From Rutstroemia sp. NJR-2017a BVV2 (lineage: Eukaryota; Ascomycota; Leotiomycetes; Helotiales; Rutstroemiaceae), in assembly GCA_002946415.1 (NCBI GenBank), contig NJPS01000048.1, forward strand, positions 1,798,001 through 1,862,000: 64,000 bases of DNA. The letters run 5' to 3'. Shown here one piece after another: positions 12,698 through 23,639 of the stretch. Every line of letters begins with the position of its first letter. The stretch's first letter is position 1. The translations under genes were made by a program, and so were the position numbers. A model generated the notes under the pieces. That model was not told the origin of the DNA and searched no databases. It was given only the letters and a program-made list of their open reading frames with translations.

Positions 12698-13517
12698 AGG
12701 GTTATTGTGACGAGGGCTTGATAAATGTTTGTTGGGGGCATGGGGACTTTCTGGTTATAGTGCCATCTTCTGTGGAAGTAGGGATAGTTTGGTCTCAACA
12801 TAAACGATTTCGACACTGAACGAGCCGTGGCAGATATGTTAGGAGATCTAGAGAGCTTTCGGGACAGTTTAGATGGGGTGATGTGTTGAAGCAGATGTAG
12901 GACGATATATCCAGTGGAACTCCGGCTTTCGAAGGGTTGACTACCTTTCTCATTGAAATGAAACATCATATGTCTAGAAGTATCACAACGGGCAAATCTT
13001 CATTTACAATGTTTTCCAATAAGCCGCATGGAGGAACTGTCTGGAATATAAATTAAATAAAGCTTATGTTTTGTCTCTTGTCTCGTTATGCGATATATCT
13101 TTGACTTGGTTCTTCTTTCCTTTCCGAGCTTGATTCTCGGCTGCGTTCTGCCACCATGGAGCTTACCTCAACGATGACTTCCTATACCCGCGGGCCAGAC
13201 AATATTCACTTCCGACCTCTGGTAGTTGGTCTGCTATAAAAGAACCTGAGAATAATGAAAGTAATTCGGTTCAGGGCAAGACTACTACAGTACTCACTGA
13301 TTACCTTTGGCTTCTGGAGAGGTAAACTTCTCGCCGACACTTTATGTACACCCTGTTGTCTTGTTTCTCTTCGATGCATGGCTATCCTCTCCCGATTTCT
13401 TACACAATATACACACAGAGGCCTGTTAGGACTGAAAGCTCTCCGTAGTTCTCAAAGATCCATTCTGAATCACAAAAGCGCACCAACACAGCAAAACTTC
13501 CCGTCCCACAAGTCACC
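12698..13517. other. Intergenic with promoter of the histidine phosphatase gene
   Basis: A TATAAAA at 13235-13241 lies 277 bp before the next ATG. No gene is seen. Confidence 0.5.
13235..13241 (+). promoter_or_regulatory. Candidate TATA box
   Basis: TATAAAA lies 277 bp upstream of the histidine phosphatase ATG, plausible if the leader is about 230-250 nt. Confidence 0.35.
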
Positions 13518-15139
13518 ATGGGTTCCATATTGAAGAGTCCGCAGCCAGAAGCAAAGAAAGAGCGCAAAGTAATCTTTCACTTCATAAGACATGCTGAGGT
13601 AAGTTTAAATCATGCTCCACCACTTTCTAAAGTAGAGAGCTCATTAAACGTCGTCCTAGGCTTATCACAATGTCAATGCAATAGTCAACAAATGGCACAT
13701 CACAGATCCACCACTCACACCCAAGGGCATCAAACAATGCAAGAAACTGAAAGAATCTCTGCCTAAAGGACTCAATGTCTCCCTGATTCTCTGTTCACCC
13801 ATGATGCGCACCATGCAGACAGCTCTACAAGTTTTCGACGACGTACTAAAAGACGAAACGATACGACTCCTCGCAGTCCCCGACTTAAGAGAGTGGGGCA
13901 GAGACCACGCCAGTACAGGAACATTTTACGAAGATATTAAATCAAATCCAGCTCTGAGTCGGGTGGATCTTGAAATGGTAACTCACGGTTGGCACGTCAA
14001 TCGAGAACGTATTCGAGACAAATCGCGCGCCACAGTGGTCAGAAACGATCTATTCGAGATGGCGAAGCAGGTGCAGAAGGGAGAAAACTCCGCCTGGCCC
14101 ACTTGTGGTCGAGTTTCAGCTCTGATTAAGTGGTCTGCGATCGATATGCAGAGTCCGTTTGAGATAGCCGTCGTATCGCATGCGAACTTTATGGAAACTG
14201 TTCTCGATGTACCTCCTGGTTCGTGTTGCGCCCTCTTCCCCACTGCCCCTCATAAAGAGTCGTCCCCATGCTAACGGTGTGCTGACAGGAAACGGATTCT
14301 ATAACGCGAATTTGAGGAGTTACGAATTCTGCACCGACATCGACGAAAACGGCAAGGAATCATACACATTTCTCCAAACGATCGACAGCATCAAGAGCAA
14401 GATTGGCAGAAGTCCCGTTTACGTTAATCCTGACCATGCCATGGATACGAACTTGCGTTTTACAGCTGAAATGCCTGATATCATATCTTCGTACAGGGCG
14501 CTCAAAAGCCGAGTTAACGGCGTGCGCGAAGGTAAGCTCGATGAGATATTCGCGGAGGTGAGAAGATTTCTCACAAAGGCGCGTGCGGGAGAGCAATCGG
14601 TTGAGGGATTACAATCTGAGATACGACGATTGGAGAGCAGGGTAGATAAACTGTACGTAGAGGATGAAAAGAGGATTCGGTGGACGGAGCAGAGGTATTG
14701 GAATGGGATGAAGGAGCAGAATGCAAAAGCAAAGTTGTATGAGTATATTGGGCCGGGGGCGGTTAAGTTTAAGAAACCTGTGCATCCGTGGTTAGCAGAA
14801 GTTACGGATGGGAAGGAGGATGATTGGGAGGAGACGATGGAGAAAATAGAGGAGGAAGACGATTTTCTGATGGAGGGGGATGCAGAAGGTGGACCCAAGA
14901 GCGAGGAGGCTGCGAATCATGGGTTGGGAATATCAGTGCAGCATGAGAATGAGGAGGGGGTAGATACGAGCTTGGAGGAGTTGAACGGACACAGAAGTGG
15001 AAGAGTCGTCGAGGATAAGAGCTTGAAAAGAAAGGCAAGCGAGGACCACGAGAAGATGAACGCTGTTGAAGGCTGTATCGTTGATGACGAGATAGTCGGT
15101 TTTATCGATATTGGGAAGGGGCATGGCCAACAAGAATAG
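13518..15139 (+). CDS. Histidine phosphatase (phosphoglycerate mutase-like) with long C-terminal extension
   Basis: Three exons (13518-13598, 13660-14218, 14289-15139) encode 496 residues. The catalytic RH dyad is in FIRHAEAYHN (R24-H25), where the histidine is phosphorylated in this superfamily. The second catalytic histidine is in VVSHANF (H201), and SPMMRTMQTA is the conserved SxxxRxxQTA segment. The family core is about 200-260 residues. Here a further 230 or so follow: a helical, probably coiled-coil segment (about 310-400), then a very acidic region and lysine/glutamate-rich tail. Similar fungal proteins are called phosphoglycerate mutase family; the substrate cannot be told from sequence, and a glycolytic role is unlikely given the fused tail. 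The second donor (GTTCGT) is non-optimal, but the join is in frame. Confidence 0.9.
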
Positions 15140-15767
15140 TGTAAGACGGCACACATATCTGCTTTCGAGTGTATGATGACTAAATGATTAGTCTGTCTTA
15201 AATAATACCTTACATACATTCTATTGCTTTGGTCGACTGGACGGAGCTGTTGCTTTTGTGACATGCACTAGTGATCTAAAGCTGGAAATTTGACATCATA
15301 TTATTGGCGTTAGCATTTAGTTAGAGGTTAAAGACGATGTGTGAATGTTGGAGACAAACTCAGGTACATGAATGTGAATAAGATTTGTATACACCTTGCG
15401 CAGAACCGACAGCTATGTACTAATTTCCAGATTGACAAAAACTGAGACGTCGCATCTGACTGCGATAACATGACTGAGCCCCCAACTCTCGACATCCTAT
15501 TTCCAAAGAACTTCCAACCCCAAGCCCAAAAAAAAAAACAAAAAAAAAGGAAACAAAACATAGCGTAATCAAGATTAGACAAGGAAGAGTAGTAGAAATG
15601 ATGGAGCGATGGCGACACCGAACCCAGGCAAAAAATATGTACAAGAAAACCGCGGCTATGACACGCGTAAGAGCAACGTTAAAAGACCGAATACACAAGA
15701 AACCAAGAACTGGTCATCTCAGCAACTTTGCCAGACCTAGACCTTCAGAAGACGACACCACTTCTCC
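15140..15767. other. Convergent intergenic, phosphatase / chitinase
   Basis: Tail-to-tail 3' regions. An A-rich run at 15530-15560 is the only feature noted. Confidence 0.5.
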
Positions 15768-17181
15768 TCAAGATGGGTTGCATTGCGAGTACCAAACACT
15801 GTAAACAGTGCACGTAGTACCAGCAACACAAACCGTTCCCCCAGTCCATCCCGATCCTCCACATTGATTCCACTCACTAACCACACCGCTTGTAGTCGTC
15901 GGGCTTGCGCTCGTTGTAGTCATAGTAGTGAGCGTCGTCCCCGGCAGCGTCACCGTAGTAGTAGTCGGCGGTACACTAGCAGGCTTTCCCAAGTCGCTAG
16001 TCACGGCATCAAGGAATCCCGAATTCGCGTACAGCTGGCTGATATCCCACATCATGACGCCGCCGAAGCTGGAGAAGCTCTTCGAGTAGGCGATGACGTT
16101 GGCGAGGAAAGTGCCGGTCTCGTATCCGGAGCCGGCGGCACCGGTGTTGGCGGGTATGCCGAGCATGACTTTGACGTTGGGGTTGCGGGACACGGTCTTG
16201 GCCCAGGTGTCCCAGGTGGCGAAGTTGAAGTTGTTTTGCGTGGATGAGCCGGCTACGAAGGATTGGACACCGCAGTAGTTATTGTAGAATTGGACCCAGA
16301 TGACGTCGAATGAGACGGCTCCTGCGAGCATGGGTCCGTCTGCTGCGTCGGGGTAGGGACATTGAGGGGCTGCGGATAAGATCCATTGCTTGGAGGTATT
16401 GGCGTTCATTAAGGTGCGCAGCTGGGTTGCGAAGGCAGGCATGTTGGACACTGTGGTTTCGAAGTCGAAGTCGAATCCATCAACTACAGCCGTGCCGAAA
16501 GGACGGACAGCAGATGATGAGTATGGGCCAAACCAACTCCAGACGTTGTTCGCAGCAGTGACAGCGGCAGCTGTGGAGGAGAACCCGCCCTCGGTGTAGG
16601 TGGCACCACCAATAGAAAGAAGAATAGTCTTTCCATAAGTCTTTTGGCACGTGGTGATATCGGCTCTGAAGGAAAGGTCAGCAAAGACATAGATAAATCC
16701 TTGCAATACTCACTCAAGCTGGGAACAGTAAAAGAGGGTGGAACCCGAGATAGCCGTACAGACATCACCCTGATTGGCGAAGTTGAGAACGGGGTTGATG
16801 ACTGAGACCATGAAAGCCAAGGGGATAATCTAGACACACTCATAGTTAGACGTGGTTGTGGCTAGCCATACAAAGTAGAGACATACATCAATCTCCATAT
16901 CTACCGACCTGTTAGCAATACGTTCGAATGAATGAGATAGACTAAAGACTTACTTGCACAGTAAGTAGACAGTCTTTGCTGGACCAGCGACCCGGAGGAC
17001 TGGCCGTATGAGTTTTGACCTAATCTCAGATGAGCATGAAGATTTCCAACATCAACTCGGAGCAAAGCTTACCCCAATACACAGCGACATTGCTCGAAGA
17101 CGTAGAACTGAATCCTGCAAATGCTGCAGGTAGACAAGAGAGAAGGCCCAAGCAAGGGGCAATGTTCTTTGAAAAATACAT
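15768..17181 (-). CDS. Secreted GH18 class III-type chitinase with C-terminal CBM1
   Basis: Five exons on the minus strand (17181-17073, 17019-16954, 16900-16887, 16829-16714, 16665-15768) give 400 residues. MYFSKNIAPCLGLLSCLPAAFA is a signal peptide; VAVYWGQNSYGQ opens the TIM barrel. The GH18 active site DGFDFDFE spans 164-171, with E171 the proton donor. LLSIGG is the conserved beta-3 motif. A Thr/Ser/Pro linker leads to a CBM1 (QCGGSGWTGG...C...YSQC) at the C-terminus. The enzyme should hydrolyse chitin extracellularly, for nutrition, autolysis or wall remodelling. Exon 3 is only 14 nt. Domain content is unambiguous; the small 5' exons are supported by continuous family-like sequence (YCSQLEADITTCQ). 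Confidence 0.94.
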
Positions 17182-18633
17182 GTTTGAAGCGAAGTAGAAG
17201 AGAATACTCTAATCGATGAAAGGAGAGACTGTATCAAGCTGCTAGCACTGGCTGATGAATGTGTTTATTCATTTCGAAAGGCTTCTCAAAGCTCTTTATA
17301 CACGATGTTCTCCTCGCCGATGCGGGACGCGGATTCAAAGATTCATGATTCACCGGGCTCTGCAATTCACGCGTCTTCTGAACATGTTGCAGATGTTACC
17401 TCACATTGCTACAATCATTCGGAGTACTTCGTCGTTGTTACCAGCTTCCATTCCATTCACTATACCAAGATACCCAGATCAAGTGCTCACACGTCAAGCG
17501 GGCAAATTCGATAATCTCGAGGTGTTGGGGTACGCAACCCTCCATTCCAAGCGCTCGAGAATTCGATAATACATTTTGGGCGGACTCGCGGAATGGAGGC
17601 CTTGTGGGAATGGACAGGTACCATCGTTTCTGTCTCCTGAAGAAAGTCATCCTCACATCTGTGGGAAACTGACGAGTCTGCCGCCCACCTCCCGACAGCA
17701 ATTTCGGTATGGTGATCCAGTGGCGGACGGAAACTGTCCTGTTCGCTGCCACAAGAGCAGATAAGAAAGAGATTAAGGAGTTCCGGAAGAAAGCATCGCG
17801 GTTGACGTGCATGATAATGGCAGAAGGAATTACCTTTTGCCGGCACATGCAATTTCATACATATAGATAATGCGGAAGGTATCATCTTAAGGAGGTGTAA
17901 ACTGCCCGGGCGATCTTCAGGGGGTGAAGATTGCCGAAAACATACAGTACCTCCACGAGCCACTAAGATCGAGGAGCAGCACCGGGATAGCGAACCCAGC
18001 GTCTGGATATAAAAGAAATGATAGTAACTAAGCCTCTCAAAGCACTCGTAGAAGCCGTACTGTAACGTTACTCGACAGGATTGCTATCAAAGAGAGTTCC
18101 CAAATGATAGCTCCAGTGTGCAAGGGATAGGACAAGTCGTCGCAATTGTTTCATGAGCTCCAATTTAGGATCATAAGGCTTTCTATGCTGGAGTAAATGA
18201 TTTGAGCAAGTGATTTCATCTTCATCTCCAGCAGCGATAAGGAGACCTGTGGTGTGCAGTGCCAAAGATAAAGGATTCCAATAAGTGAGTGTTGGAAATG
18301 TCACCCTGTCGTCTCTTGTGACACTTCACGGCCCGAACCTCGGCATTCACACAGCCTAACCATTTAAAGTAGGTTGATCTGCCCCTATCTCACCCCACCA
18401 TGCTGGATCTCCGTTCCTGCGTGCCAAGTGACCAATTGCTGGTCGAAGGATTTCAAGAAACGTTTGCAAAATAAAATGCTAGTTATATCATGGTTGTTGC
18501 TTCTTAGTGCTGCACTTTCATGACAAAGAAAAACAAAGATTCTACCAAACGGCGCTGTGGTCCAGCACCTAATGCTCCAGAATAGAGAGGTATTGTACAG
18601 GAGAAGAACGATTGTATGATGCTAACTATGTAT
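17182..18633. other. Intergenic, chitinase promoter and cyclophilin 3' flank
   Basis: Open frames here lack ATG starts or recognisable sequence. The chitinase promoter lies at the left end. Confidence 0.5.
17295..17300 (-). promoter_or_regulatory. Candidate TATA box of the chitinase gene
   Basis: TATAAA on the minus strand (TTTATA on plus), 114 bp upstream of the chitinase ATG. Confidence 0.45.
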
Positions 18634-19696
18634 TTAGACGATAGACTTGTACTTGATGGTTTTCTTGCTGTTGATGCGCACGTAGATTGCAACACAGCCC
18701 AGGATAACACCGAGAAATAATCCTTTTTGCATAAGAGTGTAACCAGCGACGGCTTCAGCAGATTCATGTTCTTCTTCCTTTGGGGTACCAACAACTGGGA
18801 TGGCTGCAGTTGGAACAGCAGTGGCGACGGGAGTCGTAGGTTCTGTGAGTGGTGCTTCAACCTCTTCCATACCGGGTTGAAATTCGGCGATACCGTATTC
18901 ATCTGGTTCGCAAGAAGTTAAGACAAATCAGCAATCCTCCCAGTCATTCATGCCGCGGAAGGAGACTAGTCTATAGTTCCACATGGATACCTTCTTCTGG
19001 CACTGGGAGCTCGCCACTCTCTGTGATCTTAACTGCGACAGTTGGTCTGTCTCCTGCTGCCTTTGGTACGTTCTCAATTGCTTCAACAATTTCGTAACCC
19101 TCGAGGACCTCGCCGAAGACAACGTGTCTGCCATCGAGATGTCTGTACCGTGCTTAGCAATAATCAATTGGGTAGACTTTAGAAGATAGCTTACCCTGGA
19201 GTAGAAGTAGTGATGAAGAATTGAGAACCATTGGTATCTTGTCCAGCGTTGGCCATGCTGAGAAGACCCTTCTTGGAGTGCTTCAACTTGAAGTTCTCAT
19301 CTGGGAATTTGGCACCGTAGACTTGCAGCTATTAGCACCCTTCGCAGAAACGCCAGAATGGACAAACATACTCGATTTACCGCCAGTTCCGTCACCATTT
19401 GTGAAGTCGCCTCCTTGAATCATGAAGTTCTTGATAACACGATGGAAGGTAGAGTCCTGGTATCCGAAACCCTTCTCACCAGTCGCCAAAGCTCTGAAGT
19501 TCTCTGCGGTCTTGGGGACAGTCTTGCCGTAGAGACCCATCACAATGCGTCCCATAGGCTCATCGCCATGGCTGACATCGAAGTAAACCTTGTGGGTAAT
19601 CTTTGGGCCCTTAGCAGCTTGAGTGTTCTGGGCAAAGAAGACACAGGTAACCGTGATAAGTAGCGCAAAGGCTACAATGCGTTGAAAAGCGGACAT
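18634..19696 (-). CDS. ER/secretory cyclophilin B (peptidyl-prolyl isomerase) with membrane-anchored form
   Basis: Four exons (19696-19372, 19321-19195, 19142-18991, 18902-18634) encode 290 residues. A signal peptide ([18 protein letters not shown]...) precedes a complete cyclophilin domain (about 34-198): [23 protein letters not shown] and [15 protein letters not shown] are intact. Exon 4 adds an acidic/proline linker and one transmembrane span ([15 protein letters not shown]) near the C-terminus. If the last intron (18990-18903) is retained, translation ends at 18971 with GIHVEL, a 207-residue protein whose last four residues resemble an ER-retrieval signal of the HDEL type. The gene may therefore give both luminal and membrane-anchored foldases. 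The last intron is longer (88 bp) than the others (50 and 52) and has a weaker donor, GTATCC. Confidence 0.95.
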
Positions 19697-19971
19697 TCTG
19701 TACACTCAATCAATGGTGGACAGGTTAAATATAAGGAGAAGGATGTTTGCAATGTCCCAAGGTAGGTATGAATGAAAAGAAGAGGGGGAAGGTGGAGGTC
19801 GCGTTTCGGAGAGGTGTCGACAACTGCACCCCGGCTTTCACGTGCAGCCTCGCATAGGCCCGTGCGCAATTGTGCCGAACGACATTTCAAAACTTCATGA
19901 AAAGGCCGTCAAGGAAGAACGGTCCAAGGCTATTGTTTTTCTTAAACCCAAACGATCACAAATCCTTCACT
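19697..19971. promoter_or_regulatory. Bidirectional promoter, cyclophilin B / uS13m
   Basis: Only 275 bp separate the two divergent start codons. A CACGTG E-box lies near 19839. No clear TATA box is seen. Confidence 0.5.
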
Positions 19972-20504
19972 ATGGTATGAGCTGGAGAAACTCTATTGGC
20001 GCAGCTACTAAAAGTTCATATAGGTTCTTATTCTCGGGATCAATTTTCCCGAAAGGAACTTGATTAAGGTAGGTCCTCCTGCAAACAGTGCGAGGCTCTG
20101 GGAGCATTGGATATAGAACTGACATCTGACAGAAATCTCTGGAGACATTCTACGGCCTAGGACACCAAACATCATCGCGGCTGTTGGCAAAGTTATACAT
20201 TCATCCCACAGCGACCGTCGGTTCCTTATCCAATAAGACTCAACTCGCGATTGGAGCCGAACTCTCCAAATTAACCATCGAGAGTGCTCTAAAACGGAAG
20301 ATCCAAGAAAACATTATGAGGCTGAGAGATATGGGAACATATAGAGGAAGAAGGCATGCAATGGGTCTCCCAGTGCGCGGACAAAAGACCAGGACTCAGG
20401 TACGTAGATGTTGGCGGGGTGCGGGGTATGGTCTGTGGTTTGGTTACTAACTGGAATAGATTACGACGGCAAGGAAACTCAACAAGGTGATGAGGAAAGG
20501 ATAG
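19972..20504 (+). CDS. Mitochondrial small-subunit ribosomal protein uS13 (S13)
   Basis: Four exons (19972-19974, 20024-20068, 20133-20399, 20460-20504) give 119 residues. Exon 1 contributes only the ATG; intron 1 has donor GTATGA, a CTACTAA branch site and a TAG acceptor. The protein begins MVLILGINFPERNLIK. It contains the helix-turn region YGLGHQTSSRLLAKL and the S13 signature [23 protein letters not shown], ending ITTARKLNKVMRKG. uS13 sits in the head of the mitochondrial small subunit and contacts the tRNAs and subunit bridges (yeast Sws2). Bacterial-type length and sequence distinguish it from cytosolic uS13. The last intron has a perfect TACTAAC branch site. Confidence 0.93.
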
Positions 20505-21585
20505 ATATTGTATATTATTGGGTGTATTTCTGCAAACAGGGTTGCATTGCTGGCGTATAAGTGGGTGGGACGGAAGGTCATACCCACACGAGGAGGAAAC
20601 CGTGAACGGTTGATTATGAGATTAGCAGGATATACTGCATATAGATGTCTCAAGATAGAGCTGAAAAGTATGTATGACTAAGATCTTTTCCGAATTGGCC
20701 TTGAGTTTTGCAGCCTTGGGGGACTTCATACATCAACGTGCATAGCAACGAGCCGCTTTGTCCCTAGGTGGCAGTGTCTAGGATCTTGCACTACGATTAC
20801 CAATTAACTCCATAATCATGCCATACGAAGTAACTAAGCATGATAATCAAGCAGCTCAGCATTTCAAGTGTAAATTTAAACGTTTTTTGGTGCGTCAGTT
20901 TTGCCCTGCACAAGTGACAAGGCAGTTAGAATATCATTAGCTGCATGTCATAACAATGCAGATCTTTGCAAGTGAAAAGAGACGCAAGTAGGGTCCCGGC
21001 GTCTGTCGAGTATCAGTCGAGCGTCACATCAGTGTACTGTTCAGTTGCCCAGGAGTCACTTTACAGCGGTGATTGATTGTTCTGATTGGAAAGGTGAAAG
21101 GGATTTAAATACAATCGGTAGTTAGGGAGGCGAACACCTGCTGCAAGAAGAGGATCTAGATTTGAGTGTTTACGCATACGGGTGGATATCTAAAGTAGAG
21201 ATTTGGCATCAAGAAAGGAAGAAGACAAGAATGTGTATGATTTAAACCCTCCGAATAAACAAACGCCCCAAGAAAAGCACGCTGTCCTGAAAGTCACCAG
21301 TGCTTGTTAGAATCGATATGGCCTGGCGTGCGCAATCCATTGTCGATGGCATAATGGTGGGATAATGTCCTGTCTGTAAATATCTCTCCCAATTTCTACC
21401 ACATAACCGAACGTCCGATCTCCATCTTCGCAAAATATATCATATGAACACCCACCTGTGGCACCAACTTATTTCACTCCGGCCTTCCATTTCGAGTTCA
21501 TTGCGTCACCTTCTCCATCTGCTTCAAAGCTGCCCTCCACCGTCTTGTCTGTATTTCCGTGTCATTGTAGTGAGCCGCCAAGGGG
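20505..21585. other. Convergent intergenic, uS13m / hypothetical gene
   Basis: I see no gene, RNA or repeat in this 1.1 kb. Confidence 0.5.
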
Positions 21586-22353
21586 TTATGCCCTGCCAGT
21601 AACGGCGCGTTTCTTGTTGACATTTTTTATATCAGTCCGTCGAAGAGCTTTCCACGTGTTCCTCATACCATCCTCATTTTGCACCTCATCATCTCTGAGA
21701 TCAGTAACAGGCTTTCGCTTGGCTGGCATCTCTATCGCTGAGGTCTTCTTGGACACGAAGACATCGATCTTGGCAGCTTCTCTTCTGGCTTTCCCCGAGT
21801 TTTGAGCAACAGGATTGAGCTTTGTTTGTCTTCTTGCAGTATTTGCTGCGGCAAATCCAGGGCGGGGCTTTGGTGCCGAACTGCTCTTGCGCAAGCCATC
21901 TTTCGGTTGAATTGTTTTGTAGGCGGCAGGAGGAGTTCCATCGTAGTCTGCCCCCAGCTCATCAGGACCGCTGTCTTCGGATGGGTCGAGGGGTTTAGCT
22001 TCGTTTGCTTTGGGACCTATGCAGAGACGAGCATTAGACAAACCATAATTTACAGCTAGACCGGAGAACTCACCTCTCCGCGCCATGTTCCTAGCAGGTG
22101 ATCCAAATGGGTCAGTTCCATTGCCTACGTATCTTGCTTCTTCGATCTGTGCTTTTGGAGGAACATGTGGTGGGACCTCAACTTGATAGTCTGGATCGAC
22201 TGACCACGAATAAACGACGTGCGGCTTGAATCCAGCACGTAATGATCGGGGCAATGCGCTCTCGCTGGCGGCTTTTATCGTGGCTCTTCTTTCAACAGTC
22301 TCATTAATCCATTTGCAGACTTTCCAATGCTCGGCACGATCAACATGAAACAT
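21586..22353 (-). CDS. Hypothetical basic protein (236 aa)
   Basis: Two exons (22353-22074, 22016-21586) flank a 57 bp intron (GTGAGT donor, CTAAT branch site, ATAG acceptor). The intron has no in-frame stop, so it could also be retained. The only usable in-frame start is the ATG at 22353 (MFHVDRAEHWKVCKWINETVERR), but the frame stays open to about 22431 and an acceptor-like CACAG lies there. An upstream exon is therefore possible and the N-terminus is uncertain. The C-terminal half is lysine/arginine-rich and disordered, with SxKPRPGFAAANTARRQTK and several nuclear-localisation-like clusters. I recognise no domain; a nuclear role is a guess from composition. Confidence 0.7.
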   Translation of the reverse strand: MFHVDRAEHWKVCKWINETVERRATIKAASESALPRSLRAGFKPHVVYSWSVDPDYQVEVPPHVPPKAQIEEARYVGNGTDPFGSPARNMARRGEFSGLAVNYGLSNARLCIGPKANEAKPLDPSEDSGPDELGADYDGTPPAAYKTIQPKDGLRKSSSAPKPRPGFAAANTARRQTKLNPVAQNSGKARREAAKIDVFVSKKTSAIEMPAKRKPVTDLRDDEVQNEDGMRNTWKALRRTDIKNVNKKRAVTGRA

Positions 22354-23639
22354 TCTGTGATGGGCGTCGTCTCGTAGCGGTAGTGCCAATTGTGATGAGC
22401 TGTGATTCAAGCAAGAAAGTTTTCGGCTCAATCAGTTGCAGACTGTGCTGATTTGACTCATTCTTTATCGAGGAAGATATAGTGACTTGTGGCAGGTAAT
22501 TGTTGACGTTGTTCACGAAGTAGATCGATATAAAGCAACGCGTGAACAGGAGAGGTGAATCGTTAGGAAGAGTTGTTGGTAGCAAATTTTCTAGGAAGAG
22601 TTGTTTACTGTTTGAGGGCGATTGATATTGGTTGTGGGTCGTTCCTACTGCGAACGTGTAGGGAGTAACAACGTTCCCCTTTCCGTCTGAAGCTGAATTC
22701 AATCAAGCGAGTGAATATTGTAGGATGACCTGATTCTTAAAACAACAGTGCAATAACAAGACTTTATGTTGTTCAGAGTGTATTCGTACCATGAACAGTG
22801 GATGGATTTCTAAAAATACCTGATTGCACAACAGTATGTGAGTAGGTAGAGTCAAGTTTTAATTCACCTCGCAATTCACTACACCGCCGTCCCAAGCAAA
22901 ACAGCTTTGTTTAAACAGACAGAAGACTTTTGAATCAAATAACAGATCTAACGACCGCCGTAGAAATATTAGAGCAAACTGTTAGAGACGCCATACAGGA
23001 TGTTCACTTTTTTCACACAGTTCGATAGTGATGACATAACATTCGCCTAGATAGGGGATGGATGATCTGGAACATCTGAGAGGGCTACATCTCCCATCGG
23101 GCCATAGCCATATGGGGACCTTGATCGAGGAACATCTGTATGCATTTCTCGGCCCTTAATCATGTGGCTACCGAATTCGAGTTCAATATCGTAGATTCCT
23201 GGGAGCCAAGCAAGAGGTTTGCTTCCTAATTCAGAGACTTTTCATCAGTGCATGCAACTTTCCAATAACAAGGTCACTGTTCACTAGCTGTACAAGCAAA
23301 GAGTCATACTAGACATCAAGTATACAGAACAGCTAGTTTTAGCAGGAAAACGGTTTCCTATTCCAGCCTGAATCCATGAATTGCATGTGAATAATTTGGC
23401 TCTGCCGTACAGATAGACAGCAAACAGACATTCCACAAGCTGTTATACTACAACAGAGTTAACATATGTGCTGTTTTAACTCCCGTAACAGTCAGACAAG
23501 AAGTTCTATATAATCATCGTTGAGCGCCTTCATCCAAGTCCTCCTAGAATCAGATTTACATTCAGACACTCGAACCAACAAGACACTAGAAGCATTAAGA
23601 CGCTCAAACTGTCAAGACCTCACCATCACCCCAAACACC
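22354..23639. other. Divergent intergenic between two unknown genes
   Basis: No gene is supported in this 1.3 kb. A 5' exon of the minus-strand gene could lie at 22380-22700. Confidence 0.45.

Noticed and set aside
17438..17963. Overlapping minus-strand frames of 136 and 158 codons
   Set aside because: They depend on non-ATG starts or lack family features, and no splice partners are seen.
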